From the NCBI GenBank assembly GCA_964421085.1, contig CAYQVO010000004.1, forward strand, positions 1 through 64,000: a stretch of DNA of 64,000 bases, in the 5' to 3' direction. Source of the DNA: CAYQVO01 sp964421085. GTDB lineage: Bacteria; Bdellovibrionota_C; UBA2361; CAYQVO01. Shown in pieces: positions 16,659 through 24,637 of this stretch (position 1 is its first letter; the number at the start of each line of letters is the position of its first letter). The position numbers and the translations under genes were made by a program. Below the pieces are notes generated by a model. The model saw only the letters and a list, made by a program, of their open reading frames with translations, ran no database searches and had not been told where the DNA came from.

Positions 16659-18353
16659 TCAATCCATCATCCGCTCGAGCGAATTTGCCCCCACGTCGAG
16701 CGCCCAGCGGGCTGTATACGCGTCAATCAGAGCCATTGTCATAAGACTGATCAGGACAACAAGAATGGATCCTGAATCCAGCAGCACGAAAGCGCGCTGC
16801 CAGTGAATCAGAGCCAGAGCCACAAGCGCGGAATTCACTGAGATTAAAGCGGTACTCGCAAGCATGAACAGGAAATTCCCAAGCCCGGCCGAAAGCTGCG
16901 ACGCATGTTCCCAGCCGAAATTGGCAAAGAGCGCCCCCATTCCCAGCGCGAGCCCGACTATTCCCAGGGAAATGGACAGAGCCGCTATAACGTTGAGAAT
17001 CAGGGCGACAACGCTCGCCTTGATGGCAAAGGCTCCCGCTCCGAAGAGCACACAGGAAACAATACTGACAGGCGGAAGCCAGCAGAGCAGCCTGGCGTGG
17101 AGCAGTTCCCGTACATCCACAGGAGCGTTCTGAAGAATCCAGAGACTTCGACCTTCGAGAGAAATCGACGGAAAGATGAATCTGGTGCTGATTGCTGTAG
17201 TGATAAAAGCTCCAATCATGATGTTCGAAACATAAAGAAAGTTCTGCCACCAGATCTTGTCGCCGACCGGCACTGACTCGAAAGCTGCGAATATTTTCAG
17301 GTTATAAAGGTATACGACACAGATAGAGACGAGCATGAGGATCTGAACGACCTGCGAAATGTCGCGGACCACCGTCTTTATCTCCTTTTCAATCATCGCC
17401 GAAATATGCTGCGGCAGAAACGGGAGAAGTGTTCTCAGGAAAAAACGGATGCACTGGGAGGTGACCCTGGTCCTGAGCCTGGTGTTCTGAGACTTTGTGT
17501 ATGCACTGAAATGAAGAAACCGCAGGGCAAGATACGCAAATGCCGCAAGCGTGACGGCGCAGCTGAATAGCAGCCATAAGTAAAGCCACTGCGGTTTCTG
17601 CGGGTCCGTGTCAAGCCAGGCCCCGAGGAAGATTGAGACCCAGTTGGAAGGAAGCCATGAGATGGAGTGAGCCGAGAGAATGGTGATGATACGGAAGATC
17701 TCCGAGGCACCGCCGCCGGGACCTTCGACTTTTCCTATAAAATCAACAAGCGCATAAATTCCGTAAAGAAATGCGCCGAGGATGAGAAACAACGCTTCCT
17801 TGTTTCTGTTGGAAGGAATAATGAGCACAAAGGCGGTCGCGAGCGGCATCGCAATCGCAGTCGGAATCAGAAAATAAGGCAGAATGGCCATTGCGCTCAG
17901 GAGATAAAAACAGGGAGGAACACTGTAAAACTGCCCGAACGCGAGTATCAACGGGCTGATGAATACAATCGGCATCCAGCTTGCGCCGATAAGCACCGAG
18001 CAGTATTTTCCGAAGAAAAAATCTTCCGGGCCGAGAGGGGACGCGAGAACAAGATCCAGATCCTGGCCCAGAAACAAAGTTCCAAAGGAGATTGCGACGC
18101 ACGACGCAAGAAGCATGAAAAACAGCGTCATGAGGATCAGACTCAGGATATGGGATGCCGGAAGATAGCCCAGTGCGGAAAATTCGCTGATTTTATCGAG
18201 TACCCATATGCTTCCACTGTAAATCGCGATCATGATGCAGACTGCGAATGCGGCAAGTATTACGTCACGTGTGGCGTGACTCCGCCAGTGTACCCGGGTT
18301 GTAAGCCTGTGACGGAGCGAGCAGTAATATGGAACGAGAAGTGTCCGCATCAT
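16659..18353 (-). CDS. ABC-2-like exporter permease (putative ABC_export family)
   Basis: This 564-residue membrane protein has about 12 hydrophobic helices. The cytoplasmic segment FLGQDLDLVLASPLGPEDFFFGK (with LASPLG) is typical of large ABC-2-type permeases of the putative exporter group. The substrate is unknown. No ATPase gene is visible on either side; one could be lost in the assembly gap just upstream or lie elsewhere. The ATGATG start at 18353 overlaps the TGA of the preceding reading frame in ATGA, so it is translationally coupled to a gene that runs into the gap at 18416-18425. Confidence 0.7.
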   Translation of the reverse strand: MMRTLLVPYYCSLRHRLTTRVHWRSHATRDVILAAFAVCIMIAIYSGSIWVLDKISEFSALGYLPASHILSLILMTLFFMLLASCVAISFGTLFLGQDLDLVLASPLGPEDFFFGKYCSVLIGASWMPIVFISPLILAFGQFYSVPPCFYLLSAMAILPYFLIPTAIAMPLATAFVLIIPSNRNKEALFLILGAFLYGIYALVDFIGKVEGPGGGASEIFRIITILSAHSISWLPSNWVSIFLGAWLDTDPQKPQWLYLWLLFSCAVTLAAFAYLALRFLHFSAYTKSQNTRLRTRVTSQCIRFFLRTLLPFLPQHISAMIEKEIKTVVRDISQVVQILMLVSICVVYLYNLKIFAAFESVPVGDKIWWQNFLYVSNIMIGAFITTAISTRFIFPSISLEGRSLWILQNAPVDVRELLHARLLCWLPPVSIVSCVLFGAGAFAIKASVVALILNVIAALSISLGIVGLALGMGALFANFGWEHASQLSAGLGNFLFMLASTALISVNSALVALALIHWQRAFVLLDSGSILVVLISLMTMALIDAYTARWALDVGANSLERMMD

Positions 18354-18415
18354 AGGCGAAACATGGCACTAAATCGGTTGAGAAGCGGATTCAGGTCGAC
18401 AGGAATCATGGTTTC
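18350..18415 (-). CDS. C-terminal fragment of a gene cut by the assembly gap
   Basis: Reading leftward from the gap, one frame stays open for 21 codons (TMIPVDLNPLLNRFSAMFRL at its end). It stops in a TGA that overlaps the ATGA start of the permease gene. This coupling makes it the best candidate for the true end of the upstream gene, probably the same one whose start is at 19041. That join needs a gap length other than 10 nt, or at least another frame. Confidence 0.45.
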   Translation of the reverse strand, partial: ETMIPVDLNPLLNRFSAMFRL

Positions 18416-18425
18416 NNNNNNNNNN
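18416..18425. other. assembly gap (10 N)
   Basis: Ten N bases mark a scaffold join of unknown true length. Any reading frame drawn across it is unreliable. Confidence 0.99.
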
Positions 18426-19041
18426 AACAGGCTTCCTGTCCTTCTTCAATCCGGAGAGAGTACGACTTAAAAAGAGAATCCAGAGCCGGCCCGGCCTGAA
18501 AAGTGTTCATCGTCTCGGGCATTGGTCCAGAAATCCTGTATTTCCCTTCAGCTTCACGTTCAAGATTGAACGGGCCCGCCAGAACCGGTAGATCGAATCT
18601 TTTCGTCGATGTTCCTATGGTGCTCTTGAACACAAGGCGCATTTTCCGCAGCCCAGTGGTACCGAGCACGACCTCCATGCCTTCTGTCGTAATCCTGAAC
18701 ACGGACCCGCCGAGCTGACCAAGGTTGTTGAATGAAATCTCTCCGGACACGGACGGAGCAAATACATTCTGACCTGCTGCCAGTCTGACGAGTCCATCAA
18801 TCTTAAGCGAGGATTCTTCGCGCGAAACCTTCAGGTTCACTTTAAAGGATCCCATGCAGGCGCCCTGCGAGAGGAGCTGATATTTTTTTTCACCGGGCTC
18901 AAGACCCCTGATCACTGCTGTCTTGTCCTTCTGCTGCAGCGAAATCTGCTCGAAGATGAACGCGCTTGCAGTTCCTGCCGCCAGCAGCACAATCAGAGCA
19001 ACGATGACATCAAAGGGAAAGTAATCCCGGAAGAATTTCAT
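18426..19041 (-). CDS. membrane-anchored protein of unknown function, truncated by the gap
   Basis: About 205 residues are visible. The N-terminus is a single membrane anchor (VIVALIVLLAAGTASAFIF, residues about 12-30). A beta-rich extracytoplasmic domain follows, with repeated short strands and no motif I know. The last residues before the gap (EEGQEAC) are followed by N. It probably continues as the fragment at 18350-18415 and is coupled to the ABC-2-like permease. It may be an accessory subunit of that exporter. Confidence 0.55.
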
Positions 19042-19073
19042 TGATCAGCGGCTTTCGTCGTGAAATCATACGC

Positions 19074-19105
19074 GGGAGAAGGTATTTGCACTGTTCTCCC
19101 CTTTT
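19074..19105 (+). terminator. terminator-like hairpin upstream of pheA
   Basis: GGGAGAA (19074-19080) pairs perfectly with TTCTCCC (19094-19100) across a 13-nt loop, followed by CTTTT. It points rightward, 71 bp before the pheA start, where no rightward gene ends. It could be an attenuator in the pheA leader. A 15-codon frame from GTG at 19060 crosses it and contains one Tyr and one Phe, which is weak support for a leader peptide. Confidence 0.4.
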
Positions 19106-19175
19106 AGTTGATGCAGTTATCATACCTCCGGTTACATCGGCTTGAAAAGCGCATCCATTCGAGGATTTTGAGAGC

Positions 19176-20030
19176 ATGAGAGATCGTTCTATCGCGTACT
19201 GCGGTGTCCCTGGTTCTTTCAGCCATGTAATGGCTGTCCGTCATTTCGGCAAAGACAACATCTTCGTCGGCACTTTACGTCCTGAAGATATCTTTACATT
19301 GATGGAACAGCGCGAGGCCCAGTTCGGAGTCGTGGCGCTCGAAAATAACTGGATGGGACCGATCCGGGAAATTTTTGACCTTCTCCTGAAGAATAATGTT
19401 CAGATTGTGGGCGACGAATATCTTACCGTCGTCCACAATCTTGTCGGCATCCGGGTAAAAAGCAAAACTTCGGAGGAGCGGATAAAGCAGGTGCGGAAAG
19501 TTCTTTCGCATCCGAAGTCCCTCGAGCAGTGCAGGCCTTTCCTCGACCTGCATCCGTACATGGAGCCGACAGTGTTTTCAGATACCGGCAGGGCGGCACA
19601 ATACGTCGCCGACCTTGGCGATCCGAAAGTCGCAGCTATAGCAGGCATCGAAGCTGCTAAAATCTACAATCTTGACATACTCTCCGCCGGCGTACAGGCA
19701 TCATCGAGCAACATCACGCGCTTCGCTTATCTCTGCGCAGAAACCTGTCAGGATTACCCTCCCAACAAGAGCTCGATAATTGTAACTCTCGCTCATACGC
19801 CGGGGCAGCTTTACAGAGTACTCGAAGTGCTTGCCCGGGATCAGTGCAATCTTACATGGATCGAGCAGCGATGCGTATCAGATCTGGAGGTCGTCGTTTT
19901 TGTCGATTTCAAGTTCCCGGAGAGTCATTTCCGGGAAATCGGGCGGACATTCGACGATATACAGCGGGTTGCGAAGACTCTTCGGATTCTCGGAGTATAT
20001 CATTCCAGACAGGCGGATATTGTGCACTAA
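19176..20030 (+). CDS. pheA: prephenate dehydratase with ACT domain
   Basis: This 284-residue enzyme converts prephenate to phenylpyruvate in phenylalanine synthesis. The catalytic domain has AYCGVPGSFSHVMA at the start, the ENNWMGPI segment, SHPKSLEQC and the essential SNITRFAYL (Thr-Arg-Phe). The ACT domain starts near residue 195. The phenylalanine-sensing ESRP motif reads EQRC here, so feedback inhibition may be altered. No chorismate mutase domain is present, so this is the monofunctional type. The 3' end overlaps the convergent receiver gene by 4 bp. Confidence 0.93.
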   Translation: MRDRSIAYCGVPGSFSHVMAVRHFGKDNIFVGTLRPEDIFTLMEQREAQFGVVALENNWMGPIREIFDLLLKNNVQIVGDEYLTVVHNLVGIRVKSKTSEERIKQVRKVLSHPKSLEQCRPFLDLHPYMEPTVFSDTGRAAQYVADLGDPKVAAIAGIEAAKIYNLDILSAGVQASSSNITRFAYLCAETCQDYPPNKSSIIVTLAHTPGQLYRVLEVLARDQCNLTWIEQRCVSDLEVVVFVDFKFPESHFREIGRTFDDIQRVAKTLRILGVYHSRQADIVH

Positions 20031-20434
20031 TCGGATCCGATCCTCATGTTTTTCTTCAGAACCCTTTCCACCTTCGTGCACAGAACCTCCGCGGTAAAGG
20101 GCTTGATCACATAATCAGATACTCCGGCTTCGATTGCTGCTTCCACGTTCTCCTTGTACACCTCCGCGGTAAGCATGATAAAAGGCAAATTTCTAAAGAG
20201 TTCTCGAACAACATTGAGGAACTCAAGACCGCTCATCAGAGGCATGTTCCAGTCGCAGATTATGAGATCGTACTGTCTTTCCTTGACCAGCCCCTGCGCC
20301 TGGATGGCGCTTTCGGCAAGGTCAACAGAGGAATACCCAACACCGCGCAGGATCGCTCTGACCATATTTCTCGTCATGGGATGGTCATCGACGACAAGAA
20401 TTCTCAGATTTTCCTTTTTGATTTCACCCGACAT
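20027..20434 (-). CDS. CheY-like single-domain response regulator
   Basis: The product is 135 residues and consists only of a receiver. Acidic pocket VVDDHP lies near residues 14-19, the phospho-acceptor aspartate in IICDWNMP near 59, the threonine in IMLTAEV, and the lysine in YVIKPF. The DWNMPxMxG pattern is that of the chemotaxis CheY branch, so a motility role is possible. No kinase or che genes are adjacent. It is convergent with pheA. Confidence 0.88.
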   Translation of the reverse strand: MSGEIKKENLRILVVDDHPMTRNMVRAILRGVGYSSVDLAESAIQAQGLVKERQYDLIICDWNMPLMSGLEFLNVVRELFRNLPFIMLTAEVYKENVEAAIEAGVSDYVIKPFTAEVLCTKVERVLKKNMRIGSD

Positions 20435-20522
20435 GATGTCTGTTTCAGAGTTTCATGAGTATCGCATAAAGGAATGCCTGCGGCAACTTTCCAAATAACC
20501 CGTCTCGCTGCCGGAACAATCA

Positions 20523-21377
20523 TCAGAGCTTTTCGTCCTCATCATCCAGGAGATGCCGCGGTGATTTTCCGGCTGTCTCATCCTTCAGCATCTCTTTCCC
20601 TGTTTTCTGCCGAATCAGGCCGTTTCTGTACTGCGTATACGCTCCCTGCATGAAGAGATAATAATCAATCGAACTTTCCCGGGCGGTTTTTATCACATCT
20701 TCCAGTTTCGCCCTTGTATCGATGAACTCGAGCGCACGGGTTCCAACTGTCACCCAGAGTGTTACGTCATCATCGACCCCTGCATAAGCCATTATGGCAG
20801 TCGGCGTAACAAACACAGCCGCGCCAAGTCCCGCTGCATCGCGCAGATTCGACGGTCCAAGAAATGGAATCACAAGATAGGGACCGGCCGCGACACCGTC
20901 ACGGCCAAGTGCAATTCCAATATCACTCCTGTTGTGTTCAATGCCGATCTCTTTGGCCACATCAATCAGCCCGACAATTCCAATTGTAGAATTTATCACG
21001 AACCGGCTCGTATCCTTTCCCGCCTGGGAAAAATCAAGCTCAATGACATCGGCGACAAGTTTGATGGGCCAGGTCAGGTTAGTGAAGAAATTACCGATCC
21101 CCGTCTGGGCGAACTCGGGCATGACATAGTCATACCCCCTCGCCACCGGTCCAAGAACATAAATATCGGCCTTGTCGTTGAACCAGAAAATCCCTCTGTT
21201 AACCGGCTCGATAGGATCGTAGACATCGAGCGATTCACCGGTAGAACTGGTGTACATATCCGCGTCCTGTCTGGCCTTTTCCTGAGCATCGGCCGGCGGC
21301 GCATTCAGTACAGTGCACAATAAAAATGCACAGGATATAATTATCCTGAAAAAAACCCTTCCCATCCCTTTCGACAT
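20523..21377 (-). CDS. mlaA: MlaA (VacJ)-family outer-membrane lipid-asymmetry protein
   Basis: This protein of about 284 residues, from the ATG at 21377, belongs to the MlaA family. That family removes phospholipid from the outer leaflet of the outer membrane. The hallmark YDPIEPVNRGIFWFND is near residue 53, and GPYLVIPFLGPSNLRDAAG near 165. The N-terminus is a signal peptide ending PADAQ. A lipobox cysteine is not correctly placed, so lipidation is doubtful. The ATG at 21377 is preferred over the upstream start at 21431, which would overlap the aminotransferase. It lies 31 nt downstream of that gene. No mlaBCDEF genes are in the window. Confidence 0.9.
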   Translation of the reverse strand: MSKGMGRVFFRIIISCAFLLCTVLNAPPADAQEKARQDADMYTSSTGESLDVYDPIEPVNRGIFWFNDKADIYVLGPVARGYDYVMPEFAQTGIGNFFTNLTWPIKLVADVIELDFSQAGKDTSRFVINSTIGIVGLIDVAKEIGIEHNRSDIGIALGRDGVAAGPYLVIPFLGPSNLRDAAGLGAAVFVTPTAIMAYAGVDDDVTLWVTVGTRALEFIDTRAKLEDVIKTARESSIDYYLFMQGAYTQYRNGLIRQKTGKEMLKDETAGKSPRHLLDDEDEKL

Positions 21378-21408
21378 GATTCCTCCCTCTTTTTCCCGGG
21401 AGCGCTCC

Positions 21409-22620
21409 TCAACGGGAACGGAAAGCAGCAAGCCCTTCCACCAGAACTGCCGATGCGTTCTGGAGCTCCTCTTCGGCTAATACAAAAGCTAGCCTTAATT
21501 CATCGAATCCACCATCCCCTTGAAAATAGAAGCCCCCTGCCGGAGCTACAAAGACAGTCTGTCCCCGGACAGAGAATTCGTTGAGGAGGAAAGAGGCAAA
21601 CTCCAGCGAATCCTCAACGGGAATCCGGACGGTCGCGTAAAACGCGCCCTGCGGCTTCGGACAGAGAATATCGGGCTCTTTGATCAGACTGTCACAAAGA
21701 GCGTCTCTCTGCCGGGCAAAGCAGTCCACAGCCCGATCGATGTATGAAGAATCGAGATGCTCGAGCATATATGTCGCCGCATACTGCTCCATTACCGGTG
21801 CGCTGAGCCGGAGAGACGCATAAACAAGCGCGGCGAGAAGCATCTCCTCATTGTATGTCGCAATGCAGCCGAGCCGGGTGCCGCACAAGCTGAATCGTTT
21901 CGAAAAGCTGTCTATCAGGATAACGCGCTTGTTCCTCGGAGAGATGTTGAAGATTGAACAGGGGCGGAGACCGTCATACACGAACTCACGGTAAACCTCG
22001 TCCACGATAAGAAAGATATTCCTGTCGTGACATACATCCAGCAGATTATCCAGTTCACTGCGTTTATAGACCCATCCTGTCGGGTTGTCAGGGTTGCACA
22101 CAAGAACAGCCTTTGTCCTCGACGATATGGCCGACGTGATCTCAGCTATCCCCGGCATCTTGAATCCCTCATCTATCCGGCGGCTCAAAGTGACAAGTTT
22201 CACACCAGCCATTGTGGCCATGCCGAGATAATTCGCGTATGACGGATCAAAAACAATGATCTCATCGCCTGGATCGCAGCACGCGGATATTGCGAACAGA
22301 ACAGCCTCGCTGGCGCCGCTGGTGATTAGAATGTTCTCAGCAGGCATTTCTATGCCCGTGTACCTTTTCAGGAAAGAACTCCACGCTTCCCTGAGCAGTC
22401 TGTACCCCTGCGTTTCTTCATAGCCGACATTTGGCAGGTCCAGGACACGCATCCCTTCGAAAAAAGAGGGGGGCGAAGCGAGATCCGGCTGTCCTATATT
22501 GAGGTGATGGACCTTGACACCCCGCTCCACGGCCCGTCTTGCCGCAGGCGCGAGAATTCTCATTGGTGAAATCGTCGTCGATTTGGCCCTGTTAGAAAGA
22601 GATTTCAGCTGGGGAGTCAC
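21409..22620 (-). CDS. class I/II PLP-dependent aminotransferase (aspartate-type)
   Basis: The product is 403 residues of fold-type I. Visible motifs are LNIGQPDLASP, the substrate-site VCNPDNPTGWVY, VDEVYREFVYDG with the PLP-ring aspartate, the PLP lysine in DSFSKRFSLCGTRLG, and a C-terminal arginine in ELRLAFV. It belongs to the aspartate/aromatic aminotransferase group; the exact amino acid cannot be told. The nearby pheA makes an aromatic transaminase role possible, but the genes are on opposite strands. The start is GTG at 22620. Confidence 0.88.
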   Translation of the reverse strand: MTPQLKSLSNRAKSTTISPMRILAPAARRAVERGVKVHHLNIGQPDLASPPSFFEGMRVLDLPNVGYEETQGYRLLREAWSSFLKRYTGIEMPAENILITSGASEAVLFAISACCDPGDEIIVFDPSYANYLGMATMAGVKLVTLSRRIDEGFKMPGIAEITSAISSRTKAVLVCNPDNPTGWVYKRSELDNLLDVCHDRNIFLIVDEVYREFVYDGLRPCSIFNISPRNKRVILIDSFSKRFSLCGTRLGCIATYNEEMLLAALVYASLRLSAPVMEQYAATYMLEHLDSSYIDRAVDCFARQRDALCDSLIKEPDILCPKPQGAFYATVRIPVEDSLEFASFLLNEFSVRGQTVFVAPAGGFYFQGDGGFDELRLAFVLAEEELQNASAVLVEGLAAFRSR

Positions 22621-22724
22621 GTGTCAAACCTTTAGTCTTTGAGAAAAATCCTGACAGCTTTTCTCTTCCAGGACAAGCTCGAACTTTATTGTGAGGATTA
22701 ATTTCCTGGTCTATTCTTCCATAT

Positions 22725-23402
22725 ATGGCACTCCGAGTCCTGGTTATTGATGATGACGACAGTTTCGTTCGACTCCTCGAAAAGCGCCTGAAGTCCTTCA
22801 TCGATGATCTTTCCGTGACGAGCTTCGCCACTCTGAACGAGGTGCGTGATTTCCTGTCGGGACAGGCGAGGGATCAGTTCCAGCTGGTCTTTCTTGATCA
22901 GCATCTGCCGGATGGCTCGGGCCTTGACCTTCTGAAAGAGGGCTGGTTTGAAGACCTGGCTGTAATCTCAGTAAGTTCAGACGATGCTCCGGATATGGCA
23001 GGAGAAAACGTCCGGGCGGGAGCCATGTTCTTCCTCAATAAAATCAACCTTACGGAGCCTCTTTTCAAGCCGCTTGTGCGGGGAATTCTGGAACGCAACC
23101 ACATTCAGCAGGAACTGAACAGAGCGCGGGTAAATGCGACGCGGATTGACACTGTGCGGACTCTTGTTTCGACGCTGCGGCATGAAATCAACAATCCGCT
23201 CGGGGCGGTGCTGGGAGCCGCATTTCTTCTCAAGAGCAGCACGGCAGGCGATCAGAAAGAGGCCGCAGATCTGGTCGAAATGAGCGGGAAACGCATAAAA
23301 TACGTGCTCGATCAGCTGTGCAAGGCAGTTTCACTCGAACCGACTACCAAAGGCGAACAGCAGGTTTTCCATATTCCCGGCGACAAGCCCTGGGAGAAAT
23401 GA
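22725..23402 (+). CDS. receiver protein with a lone HisKA-type H-box domain
   Basis: The product is 225 residues. A receiver domain comes first (VLVIDDDDSF, phospho-acceptor in VFLDQHLPDGSGLD, lysine in LNKINL). A helical segment with TLRHEINNPLGAVLGAAFLL, a classical H-box, follows at about residues 155-175. The protein ends without any ATP-binding domain. The H-box could be phosphorylated by another kinase, making this a phosphotransfer module, or it may only dimerise. No complete kinase is encoded nearby. It is convergent with the RRM-bS18 gene. Confidence 0.85.
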   Translation: MALRVLVIDDDDSFVRLLEKRLKSFIDDLSVTSFATLNEVRDFLSGQARDQFQLVFLDQHLPDGSGLDLLKEGWFEDLAVISVSSDDAPDMAGENVRAGAMFFLNKINLTEPLFKPLVRGILERNHIQQELNRARVNATRIDTVRTLVSTLRHEINNPLGAVLGAAFLLKSSTAGDQKEAADLVEMSGKRIKYVLDQLCKAVSLEPTTKGEQQVFHIPGDKPWEK

Positions 23403-23455
23403 CATTGACATCTCTGACGTCAATGTCATCCTGAGCGAGCTTGCCCACGAAGGAT
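23400..23455. repeat. tandem inverted repeats between convergent genes; second is a CCTGAGCGA...CGAAGG element
   Basis: TGACATTGAC (23400-23409) pairs perfectly with GTCAATGTCA (23419-23428), starting in the stop codon of the receiver gene. ATCCTGAGCGA (from 23428) to CGAAGGAT (to 23455) follows, a hairpin of the widespread CCTGAGCGA-CGAAGG repeat type. A related copy lies inside folC at 35252-35273. They fill the 54-bp gap between convergent genes and may act as terminators. Confidence 0.6.
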
Positions 23456-23456
23456 C

Positions 23457-24002
23457 TCACACGTTCGAAAACGGCATCAACCCCAGATTCTGCGCCCTTT
23501 TTATCGCCTTTGCGACTTTCCGCTGATTATATGCGCTCAGACCCGTAAGTCTGCGCGAAAGAATTTTTCCGCGCTCACTCACGAACTTGGAGAGAAGATT
23601 CACATCCTTGTAATCGACTGTTCTTGTGGGATCTTCGAGGAACGGATCGACTTTTCTCTTTCTGCGGAAGAGCTGCATGCGCTGGATCGGAGGCAGAGGC
23701 TCGTACCGTCGGACTTCCCCGCCGCCGCGGCCGTCGGCAGGTGCGGGCCCGGCATTCTTGCCGCGATCCTCACAGACCTTCATAGGTCTTCCGTTGATGA
23801 CCTTGTTGTTGAGAGACTCAATCGCCTTGCCGGCATCGTCCTCGCTCTCCATTTCGATAAAAGCGAAGCCCTTTGACTTTCTGGTTTCCTTGTCTGTCGC
23901 TATGACCACGCTGATGCAGCTCCCGACCTCAGAGAACATGTTCCGGAGCTCATCCGTTGTTACGTCAAAATCAAGATTGCTGATGAAAAGCTTTTTTCCC
24001 AT
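23457..24002 (-). CDS. rpsR: RRM RNA-binding domain fused to ribosomal protein bS18
   Basis: The product is 181 residues from the ATG at 24002, which has GGAG 6 nt upstream; an upstream ATG at 24020 adds six. Counted from that upstream ATG, residues 10-86 form an RRM with RNP2 (LFISNL) and RNP1 (KGFAFIEM). A Gly/Pro-rich linker spans about 87-115. Residues about 119-187 are a full bS18 core with VDYKDVNLL, SERGKIL, RRLTG, and AIKRAQNLGLMPF. The Cys positions of zinc-type bS18 (CPFC) read DPFL, so it is the zinc-independent form. It is a lone gene, away from any rpsF-ssb-rplI cluster. It may be the only bS18 or a paralogue; the window cannot tell. The RRM should add an extra RNA contact near the 30S platform. 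Confidence 0.93.
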   Translation of the reverse strand: MGKKLFISNLDFDVTTDELRNMFSEVGSCISVVIATDKETRKSKGFAFIEMESEDDAGKAIESLNNKVINGRPMKVCEDRGKNAGPAPADGRGGGEVRRYEPLPPIQRMQLFRRKRKVDPFLEDPTRTVDYKDVNLLSKFVSERGKILSRRLTGLSAYNQRKVAKAIKRAQNLGLMPFSNV

Positions 24003-24159
24003 TAAATACTCCAAAAACAACGTCGAACCGTGAATTATAAGGAGTTCCGGGTGTTTGTCAAATTATCATACTCGGCGGCATTGAAGATCGTCACCGAGAG
24101 GGGCGTGTGGCAAACCCCATCTCGCCCACTCAAACGTGAAAGATTTCAATCTTTTATTC

Positions 24160-24187
24160 TTGACGAACTCCCGTTATCTCCTATAGA
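24160..24187 (+). promoter_or_regulatory. sigma-70-type promoter candidate
   Basis: TTGACG (24160-24165) and TATAGA (24182-24187) are separated by 16 nt, with transcription toward the gene at 24311. They lie in the 308-bp spacer between the RRM-bS18 and 24311 genes. The rest of that spacer shows only a weak GGGCT/AGCCC hairpin at about 24216-24241 and no coding signal. Confidence 0.45.
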
Positions 24188-24310
24188 AGGATGGTTTAGG
24201 TGGGTTAAACTTAGGCGGGGCTTTCTATTCCATGCAGCCCTTTGTCCTGAATAAGTAAAATCATTTTGCAGCAATCAGAAAAAATACGTTGAAAGGGGGA
24301 AAACTCGGGT

Positions 24311-24637
24311 ATGAGCAATTCATCAGCCCTTAATAAATTTGCACCCGAAAGGGAAGAAGATGTCGAAGTTACATCTCCTGTCAAACCTGAGCGTAATCTT
24401 CTCGCAGCAGTTCTCGCGCGCGCAATTTGCGATGCGTTCGGTACTGCGCACTGCGAACGCCATATCGTTCGAAGCGCAAGACAGTGGCTGTTCGGAAAAA
24501 TGACGCCAAAGAGGCCGTTCAGTTTTGCGTGGGTAGCGCTGCATCTGGACCTTGATCCAGTTGCGCTTCAGGACAGCTTGAGAAGCTATGAAGGTAATCC
24601 GGCAGAGATCCAGGATAGACTTACGCTGCTCAGGTAA
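24311..24637 (+). CDS. hypothetical 108-residue protein of a common MAG family
   Basis: The conserved part is at residues 28-108: NLLAAVLARAICDAF, then HIVRSARQWLFG, RPFSFAWVALHLDLDP and ALQDSLR. I recognise this layout (helix, A-W-basic, F-S-F-x-x-V, L-DP) from short uncharacterised proteins in several uncultured lineages. No function is known. The start ATG follows AAAGGGGGAAAA, and a promoter candidate lies at 24160-24187. Its stop abuts the stop of the convergent HD gene. Confidence 0.65.
   Translation: MSNSSALNKFAPEREEDVEVTSPVKPERNLLAAVLARAICDAFGTAHCERHIVRSARQWLFGKMTPKRPFSFAWVALHLDLDPVALQDSLRSYEGNPAEIQDRLTLLR

Noticed and set aside
24030..24254. 74-codon ORF in the spacer after the RRM-bS18 gene
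   Set aside because: No ribosome-binding site and no protein-like features; the region instead carries a promoter candidate.
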